A stretch of DNA of 64,000 bases from Neonectria sp. B-13 (taxonomy: Eukaryota > Ascomycota > Sordariomycetes > Hypocreales > Nectriaceae): positions 808,745 through 872,744 of the forward strand of contig NOKP01000013.1 in assembly GCA_002682825.1 (NCBI GenBank), in the 5' to 3' direction. Shown piece after piece: positions 58,520 to 64,000 of this stretch; the first letter of the stretch is position 1; each line of letters starts with the position of its first letter. Under the pieces are notes generated by a model that worked only from the letters and a program-made list of their open reading frames with translations, searched no databases and was not told the DNA's origin. The position numbers and the translations under genes are program-made.

Positions 58520-58541
58520 AGCTTCCCTAAGTATCTTAGGT
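58502..58541. repeat. 40-bp palindrome at the end of the 24-nt array
   Basis: Arms acctaaagtatttaggg and ccctaagtatcttaggt meet at a central gggaagcttccc (perfect 12-bp palindrome with a HindIII site). Arm mismatches are transitions. It could be an element terminus or a hairpin. Confidence 0.7.
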
Positions 58542-58914
58542 AATACTCTTGTACCTTTGTATACCTTAGGTTTGACTGGGGGGGGGCCTCAGGTTATCTG
58601 TACACTCGTCGGTTGGCGTATCCAGCACATAGGTCGCAGCCTTCCTGTCTGGTGTAAGGAGACAATGAGGCCGACCGGAAGCCGAGCCCTTAGCGATCTT
58701 ATCATCAGTTGTGTGGCGCGATTCGGTAACGCTGGCTTACTTGAATTGTTTGATCTTTTTGGCCTAACGGCTGGAGTGGTCTATTGAAGGTTGGGGACGT
58801 CACCCCAACTCTTACATCTGGCGACAGTACGGTAGTGCTTGATGCTGCGGGGGTATTTTCTTTCCAGTCACTCCACCTCACCTCACGAGAGCACTTCTCT
58901 GATTTCCAGAGGAA

Positions 58915-59193
58915 ATGCCAACGATCAACGAAGCAGGATTCTTGAGTGTTCCACCTTACAGTGCCAAACACCCTTCACGAGACATCATCTATCGCCACAC
59001 ATTTTCAGAACCTTTGGCCAAACGCAACGCGCACCTCTCCTACGACGGATACCACCGGGCACTCCAGCTGTTCAGCAACGAAGACATCATCCAGGCCAAG
59101 GCCAACGCCGGGCACTTCGCGAACTGGACCCGAGAATACTCCTACAACATCAAGCACTACCGTACGGTCACTAGACAGGAACCTATAACGTAG
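58915..59193 (+). pseudogene. Short orphan coding fragment between repeats
   Basis: An open frame of 92 codons with gene-like codon use (many C/G third bases) in otherwise degraded DNA. It starts MPTINEAGFLSVPPYSA and contains LAKRNAHLSYDGYHRAL and NEDIIQAKANAGHFANW. A GTACGG at about 59161 could be a donor, but repeat sequence begins some 70 nt later, so any downstream exon appears lost. I do not recognise the family. It may be the 5' end of a gene cut by insertion, or a small lineage-specific gene. Confidence 0.35.
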
Positions 59194-59228
59194 TTACTGG
59201 ATACACTGACCGAACGTATGCTTAATAC

Positions 59229-59480
59229 TACTGTATTGGTGAGAGTGACCTAGGACAGCTGGCAGGGAAAGTAACACCCAACCGCCTTAGCCTTGGTTGC
59301 TGTTGGGAAAAAGACGTAGGGTGTCTTTCAGTTTCTCGGAAGGCAAGGCAAAAGTCAGATAAATTAAATGCAAATTTAAAACAGAAAAGACTGCCAGACT
59401 GAGGCTAGTATGATCGAAACAAACACTCAAAAATTGACCAGAAAATGGTTAGCTTTAGCTCTTAAATCCACTGGCTGAGC
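59229..59480. repeat. Diverged ~250-bp repeat, right copy
   Basis: Same orientation as 57932–58175; shared words include gagagtgac/gagggtgac, acacccaacc and ggcaaaagtcaga. It is followed by another short A+T-rich stretch (59500–59670). Confidence 0.6.
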
Positions 59481-60247
59481 TAGTTTTACTAGCATAGTCT
59501 TACTGAATAGAATAATAATATAAAATATTATATATTAATGTTTTAATATATTAAAATATATTATAAGTCTCTTTATAATAGGCTTAAATTATTCATTATT
59601 TCAATTTTTAAACTAACTATTTTATTACATATTCAAATATTTAAAATAATATATTATTAAATAACAAACCCCCACTTAAAACTGACTGTTTAACAATGAG
59701 ATTGAATTTCTTAATCAGGGAACTATAATCATATACCGCATTTTCTCATGTTTTATACTCTTTTTAACTTATCGAGTTCCGATTATCCACGTCAGAGGCT
59801 TTGGGAGATCTTAAGACGGGAAACGATTCAAAGAGTACTGGAGAAGCATATGATTTCGGTTCAAATTGCGCCTCCGACTTTCCCGTAACCATTGCGTTCG
59901 TGCAGTCTGATCCTTCATCATGTTCAGCCCCTTTTAAAGTGGCATTGCCCCGTTGCATTGCCCATGAGTATCCTTAGCGGCCGTTTGAGACTTCCCCTGT
60001 GGATATTGGAAGTGAATTCACGATGGCCCCAAGCTCACCATGTCATGTAGCATGTTCTGTTTATTCTGAAGGAAGCTTCCAAGAACTACATTGACTTGCT
60101 TGATTTGTGCATTATCAATTACTTCTTGATGCCATTGATTAGGTTACTATGACAAGTGCCCCTTTTCCGCCCCCTCACATCTAAAGACCCCCAAACGCCA
60201 TGCATTCGCAGTGTATATCTAGTTCCGGCCGTATGTACCATCATTCA
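59481..60247. other. A+T-rich tail and GPI19 downstream region
   Basis: 59500–59670 is A+T-rich like the main block; composition then returns to normal toward the GPI19 3' end. No gene is supported. Confidence 0.5.
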
Positions 60248-60961
60248 TTATGATTCCTCCTCGGCGTCGTCGTAATCCTCCCTTCCCTCTCCATAGAGCA
60301 CCTCGCAAACTCCCGCCAGGGGAATATCCATGACCGCATCCGTCCCCTCGCTCCATATCTCGCGCCACCGCAGCCTGCCATTGCCCTCGACCTTGCGCTC
60401 TCGATTCCGGCTTCCGCGCAGCCGCCCCTTGGTGTCGATCTCAGCCAGGTGGCCGGCGTCGTCGACAATGGTCTCGACGCTCGCGAGCGGCAGCGTCAGC
60501 ATCTCCGTGTTGTACGCCGCCAGGGCCACGTAGATGTAGCACAGCGTCGTAACGATGAAGGCCGGGATGGCGAGCGCCCACCAACGGTTCGGGTAGTAGT
60601 CGATGCCCAGGGCGTGCAGAAAGGGCGACGGCAGATACGCCCAGAGGAGGTAGATGAGGAAGGTCAAACTGCTGAAGAGGTACAGGACGAAGCCGTAGTA
60701 CTCGTACGTCGGGACCTTGGGCGCCGCACGCGGCACGGGCGCGAGGGTATCGTCGTCGGAGGCATCGGGGGTCGTAGGACGGGACGGACGTAGGAGAGAA
60801 GTGAGCGATGGCGACGGAGGTAGTGGCGTGGGCGGACGGCCGTAGAACGGCGGGGCGAAGAAGTTCTGCGACGGCGGGAGCGGCGGGGAGTCTTCGCCAG
60901 AGGAGCTGAGGGATTGGTTGTCGAAGAGGATCTCGTCCTCGTCGTCTGAGGTGACCGACAT
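60248..60961 (-). CDS. GPI19: GPI-GlcNAc transferase subunit PIG-P
   Basis: Single exon, 237 aa. PIG-P/Gpi19 is a small ER membrane subunit of the complex that moves GlcNAc from UDP-GlcNAc to phosphatidylinositol, the first step of GPI-anchor synthesis. The N-terminal ~95 residues are disordered (DDEDEILFDN, Pro-rich PPTPLPPSPS). The PIG-P domain follows, with helix 1 YYGFVLYLFSSLTFLIYLLW (about 107–126), the conserved DYYPNRWWALAIP and helix 2 AFIVTTLCYIYVALA. The C-terminus includes IPLAGVCEVLYG, a typical fungal ending. MSVTSDDED was chosen because upstream codons are low-complexity and not conserved-looking, although the frame is open to 61135. Confidence 0.92.
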   Translation of the reverse strand: MSVTSDDEDEILFDNQSLSSSGEDSPPLPPSQNFFAPPFYGRPPTPLPPSPSLTSLLRPSRPTTPDASDDDTLAPVPRAAPKVPTYEYYGFVLYLFSSLTFLIYLLWAYLPSPFLHALGIDYYPNRWWALAIPAFIVTTLCYIYVALAAYNTEMLTLPLASVETIVDDAGHLAEIDTKGRLRGSRNRERKVEGNGRLRWREIWSEGTDAVMDIPLAGVCEVLYGEGREDYDDAEEES

Positions 60962-61501
60962 GGCGGCGTGGGAGTAGAGACAGCTGGGCTTTCGGAGTGG
61001 AAGCAAGGATAAGAAGCCAAGAAGCCAAGAAGCTAAGAGGCCTGGTGGGTGAATTGGGAATTGAGTTAACGCGCCTGGCGGGTGCGTTCTAGCGCGTCGC
61101 AACCTTAATTGCCGCTCCCTAAACCTTGATTTCAAGGGCTGTTCCAGTGGTTTGGGTGCAACATAACTAAGCTACAGAGAGACCAGACAATTTTCGAATA
61201 GATGCTTCCGAGCGGAATAACTGGCACTGAAACCTCGCAAATTCACATCAATCCCTAAAGCAGCCAAAGCTTATTATTACTTGATTTAGGCCGTATCATC
61301 TGCGTCTATGTTGACGTCCCGGTTTGCTACGTATCTATTATGCTTCCAGTTCGACATGACTGACCCCTGCACGATGCATTTGCCAAATTAATAGAACAGA
61401 CGTCTCATACATATTTCCCCTTTTCAGGTAAGGAAATCATCATCATTAATAGTCTCCTCTCTATGTCATACATTGTACGGGACTTCTCCTTCTCCTTCCT
61501 T
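60962..61501. promoter_or_regulatory. GPI19 promoter and VPS8 downstream region
   Basis: Spacer of 540 nt between two minus-strand genes. Short repeats (aagaagccaagaagccaagaa, about 61012–61033) are visible. No gene is supported. Confidence 0.45.
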
Positions 61502-64000
61502 TCACCCGTCGATTGGGCATCTATAGTCCCGCTCTCGTCCCGTCGCCCCATTCTCCTGCCGCTCCTGCAGTGCATCCAGACAGCTCTGGTGATAGATGTG
61601 CCGACACGCGAGTACTACGAGCGGTCCCAGCGGTTGATCTTTGCCCTTGCCGTTGATGCCCTCGACCGGCTCGATCAGCATGCTCGACGGCCGCGTGTCG
61701 ACCCCTTTGCCCTTAGCCTTGGCCTTCATGTCCGATTCTCCATCACTGCCCTTGGCGCGCTCCGCACTGTCGGCCTTTCTCTCTTTCCTTCTCTTGTCCT
61801 CAATGGCCTGTTTGTCCTCCCAAGCTTCAAACACCGAGCCGCCAGCCACGCCCGGGCCCCAAACCCGGCGACTGCATGCCTCGCAAGTAGACCCCCGGGG
61901 ACGCCAGCCCCGTTGTCGCAGCTCAACGGACTGCTTGACATTGACGAAGAGGGTACGTTCTAGAAGTCTGTTTGACAACCGCAAGATCGACTCTTCGTAC
62001 GCATACGCCGAAAAGATCGAGGCTAGCACTCCTCTAAGGTCGGCGAGGTTTGGTGAGGATGCAGCAGCCCGTGTGAGGAACGCCCGTAAAACGCGGAGGA
62101 AGGACAGATTTGATCCAGCATTTGACAGAAGACGTGTTCCTGTTTGTCCCGTCGTTTGACCAGATGTTGTCGTGAGAAGCGCCGTGAAAGTGTGCTGGAC
62201 AAGAGATCGCAGGAGAGCGAGAAGCTTCTCCTCGTCCAAATCTTCGGCATCGCTTGCTTGATCTATGGCAGAAGTAATTGCCGGAGAGAGCTTCCGCGTG
62301 ATCTGGACGCAAGACTCGATCAAGCTGAGCCAGAGCGCTTCGTCCGGCGACAGAACATCCACTGCTGACTTTTTTTTCTTCTGCACCACGTTCGTCCTCT
62401 TGGATGTCTTCGTCTGGCCCTGGCAAAGCCAAATGCCGACGTGGACATACTTCTGCAGGGCCTCAAGAAGGTCCTCTGCTGCGAACTGCAGATCCAGTCC
62501 GTGGTCTTGCTCCCCTGCGCCAGTCAACAGACCTTGCATCGCCGACTCCAGAGTGCCAAGGTGCTTGACTAAACGGTCCATTGCATCTTTGACTTGACCC
62601 TCGCGGGCCATGAGGACAACTGCTGCGTCAATGACCCCCGTCTCTTCCATCGTCGGGATTAGCTTCTCAAGCCTCAGATCAGTCGACTGCACCAATCCGA
62701 CGTAGTCGGAAACATGAGACGGCTCAAACTTGCACATTAGCTGGACGTAGCGCTCCACCAAGTCCCTGTCAGATATGGGCTTGTCCTCTGGCGAAGATTC
62801 TCCAGGCTCCAGCAGTGTCTTCAGGTACACATGCTGCAGGTCTGGCGCATCCTCAGCTGAATCGAGAAGATACTGGTGCAACGCCCTATCTTGCGACACG
62901 AAAACGCGTGCGGCCTGCTCGGCATCAAGCTCGAGAAAGTCCCGGGCGTGCTGCTGAACAACGTCCAGCACCTCACGGATCTGGCGACTGCTCAGTCCCG
63001 CATGTGGGCGCAAACAGTTGTCCACGCATTCGAACACCATGTCCTGCTCCTCTGGGTCCTCGAAGTACGACTGCACTAGCTTGCCATATTGTTTGTCGGC
63101 CTTGTAGACGCGCTTCAAGATGCGATAGAATCCCGCATCCTTAAACAGGGGCATCAACGCCGGCATATCAGAAGGCTGGTAAACGGACAGAAGATACTCG
63201 GCACTGAGCTGCGCGTCTTCCGCAAGGTCAACCCCAGGATAGTTGCAAAGTCCAGTGAGAACCTTGGATAGCGTTGTGCCCGAGAAAAGGAGATACTGCG
63301 GAAACTTTGGCAAGTTTCGCGCAATGAACATGTCGAGGTAAATGGTATCCTCGGCGGCAAACTCATTGGAGTTCATCACGTCGAGCAGGATTGACAGGAT
63401 GTACTGACGGTTGATAGTCAGCCCAAATATCTGCTCCTCGGGCAACTCGCCCTTTGCTCCGCCGTTAACGTTCTGCTGGTCCGGGGAATCATTCAGGAAT
63501 GGATCCTCAAAGGCCTCGTTTAGGGCACTCAGAAAGCTCGGCGCATCGAACTTGAGAATCAGGCGTAGATATGGGAATGCAGGCTGGGTCTCGGCGCTGG
63601 GCATGATGCGGAACCGCTCGCCGCTGTCCTTGGGCCAGGCGATGGTTTTGCCCGAGAAGAGGAACCAGTAGATCTCGGCCTTCGCTTTAGTCGCCACCTC
63701 GTCGTCCAGTATCTCTCCATTCGGGTAAATTCTTCCAGTCAGGGTGTAGGACAGATATGGGAAGATCTTGAGAGCGCTGATGCTGTAAAAGTCGTCGGCC
63801 ATGTTGCCGGCAACAAAGTCCCCGTTTGCCATCAGGGGTATTAGAAGGGAAAGCAAATCGATCATGGGTGTGATGTAGTCGTTCAATGCCTGGTTCCAGA
63901 CGTAGATGAGTGCGTCGTATAAGCTGTGCTGCTTGCATAGCAGGGTAATCTGATCCAGATCGAGTGTAGCAGTGTCCATATGGCAGACCATCTCCTCCAA
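61502..64000 (-). CDS. VPS8: Vacuolar sorting protein VPS8, CORVET subunit (C-terminal part)
   Basis: The frame runs off the right edge; 832 C-terminal residues are present without an intron, and the 5' part lies outside. VPS8 is the Rab5-binding subunit of CORVET, which tethers early endosomes on the way to the vacuole. The visible part is helical-repeat solenoid (ITLLCKQHSLYDALIYVWNQ, IYWFLFSGKTIAWP, RDLVERYVQLMCKFEPSHV) and ends in a RING-like module: CEAC, then CRHIYHQSC after a long charged loop of ~85 residues, then YRCPIDG at the stop. The last expected zinc ligand is Asp rather than Cys. Length, order and RING fit fungal Vps8. Confidence 0.93.
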   Translation of the reverse strand: MEEMVCHMDTATLDLDQITLLCKQHSLYDALIYVWNQALNDYITPMIDLLSLLIPLMANGDFVAGNMADDFYSISALKIFPYLSYTLTGRIYPNGEILDDEVATKAKAEIYWFLFSGKTIAWPKDSGERFRIMPSAETQPAFPYLRLILKFDAPSFLSALNEAFEDPFLNDSPDQQNVNGGAKGELPEEQIFGLTINRQYILSILLDVMNSNEFAAEDTIYLDMFIARNLPKFPQYLLFSGTTLSKVLTGLCNYPGVDLAEDAQLSAEYLLSVYQPSDMPALMPLFKDAGFYRILKRVYKADKQYGKLVQSYFEDPEEQDMVFECVDNCLRPHAGLSSRQIREVLDVVQQHARDFLELDAEQAARVFVSQDRALHQYLLDSAEDAPDLQHVYLKTLLEPGESSPEDKPISDRDLVERYVQLMCKFEPSHVSDYVGLVQSTDLRLEKLIPTMEETGVIDAAVVLMAREGQVKDAMDRLVKHLGTLESAMQGLLTGAGEQDHGLDLQFAAEDLLEALQKYVHVGIWLCQGQTKTSKRTNVVQKKKKSAVDVLSPDEALWLSLIESCVQITRKLSPAITSAIDQASDAEDLDEEKLLALLRSLVQHTFTALLTTTSGQTTGQTGTRLLSNAGSNLSFLRVLRAFLTRAAASSPNLADLRGVLASIFSAYAYEESILRLSNRLLERTLFVNVKQSVELRQRGWRPRGSTCEACSRRVWGPGVAGGSVFEAWEDKQAIEDKRRKERKADSAERAKGSDGESDMKAKAKGKGVDTRPSSMLIEPVEGINGKGKDQPLGPLVVLACRHIYHQSCLDALQERQENGATGRERDYRCPIDG

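Noticed and set aside
60962..61135. 58-codon in-frame extension of GPI19
   Set aside because: Low-complexity Arg/Pro/Leu-rich sequence in the promoter; the conserved protein begins later.
1..64000. tRNA genes and CRISPR arrays
   Set aside because: No segment with a tRNA-like B box plus cloverleaf was found on reading the intergenic regions. The tandem arrays lack the unique spacers of a CRISPR array and the DNA is eukaryotic. A tRNAscan run would settle the first point.

Overview
The window is nuclear DNA of a filamentous ascomycete, most likely a sordariomycete. Genes are dense (about one per 2.5–3 kb) and interrupted by short introns of roughly 45–75 nt with GTAAGT/GTGAGT-type donors and CAG/TAG acceptors. 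Promoters are pyrimidine-rich, and the products are typical fungal housekeeping proteins. One block (about 54.3–57.9 kb) is extremely A+T-rich, gene-free and built of diverged repeats, as expected of repeat-induced point mutation (RIP). Exon-intron models were built by hand. In every multi-exon case the summed exon length is divisible by three and the junctions restore recognisable family motifs.

Layout. 0.6–8.1 kb: a PLAC8 cysteine-rich protein, IMP dehydrogenase, and a GH36 raffinose-synthase/Sip1-like enzyme. 8.5–18 kb: mitochondrial processing peptidase beta (MAS1), TAF9, the trifunctional histidine enzyme HIS4 with a perfect Gcn4/Cpc1 box, and the lipin-type phosphatidate phosphatase PAH1. 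21–34.6 kb: a membrane-anchored fibronectin-III/coiled-coil protein of unknown function, COG4, thioredoxin reductase, UDP-GlcNAc pyrophosphorylase and a TDG/MUG uracil-DNA glycosylase. 34.8–46.2 kb: ARP4, a mitochondrial-type lysyl-tRNA synthetase, a TOS1-like cell-wall protein, the DEAD-box helicase ROK1 and a small NTF2-fold-like protein. 60–64 kb: PIG-P/GPI19 and the C-terminal 832 residues of VPS8.

The accessory part runs from about 46.2 to 60 kb. It holds two unrecognised genes in head-to-head orientation (684 aa on the minus strand, 664 aa on the plus strand). They are diverged paralogues: both have the same N-terminal block, a Pro/Ser/Glu-rich middle and a similar C-terminal block, and two intron positions are shared in phase. 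A+T-rich DNA flanks the pair on both sides. The right flank contains two direct copies of a RIP-degraded element, an inverted repeat, a 14-nt tandem array, a 24-nt array of related sequence on the opposite strand ending in a 40-bp palindrome, a small G+C-rich island, and a pair of diverged ~250-bp repeats bracketing a short gene fragment. This divergent pair is the best candidate in the window for something undescribed; its function cannot be read from the sequence.

Functional links are loose, because fungal genes are not in operons. UAP1 makes the UDP-GlcNAc used by the PIG-P-containing GPI transferase and for chitin, and the TOS1-like protein acts in the same cell wall. COG4, VPS8 and PAH1 all serve endomembrane traffic or lipids. 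No tRNA, rRNA or CRISPR array was seen.
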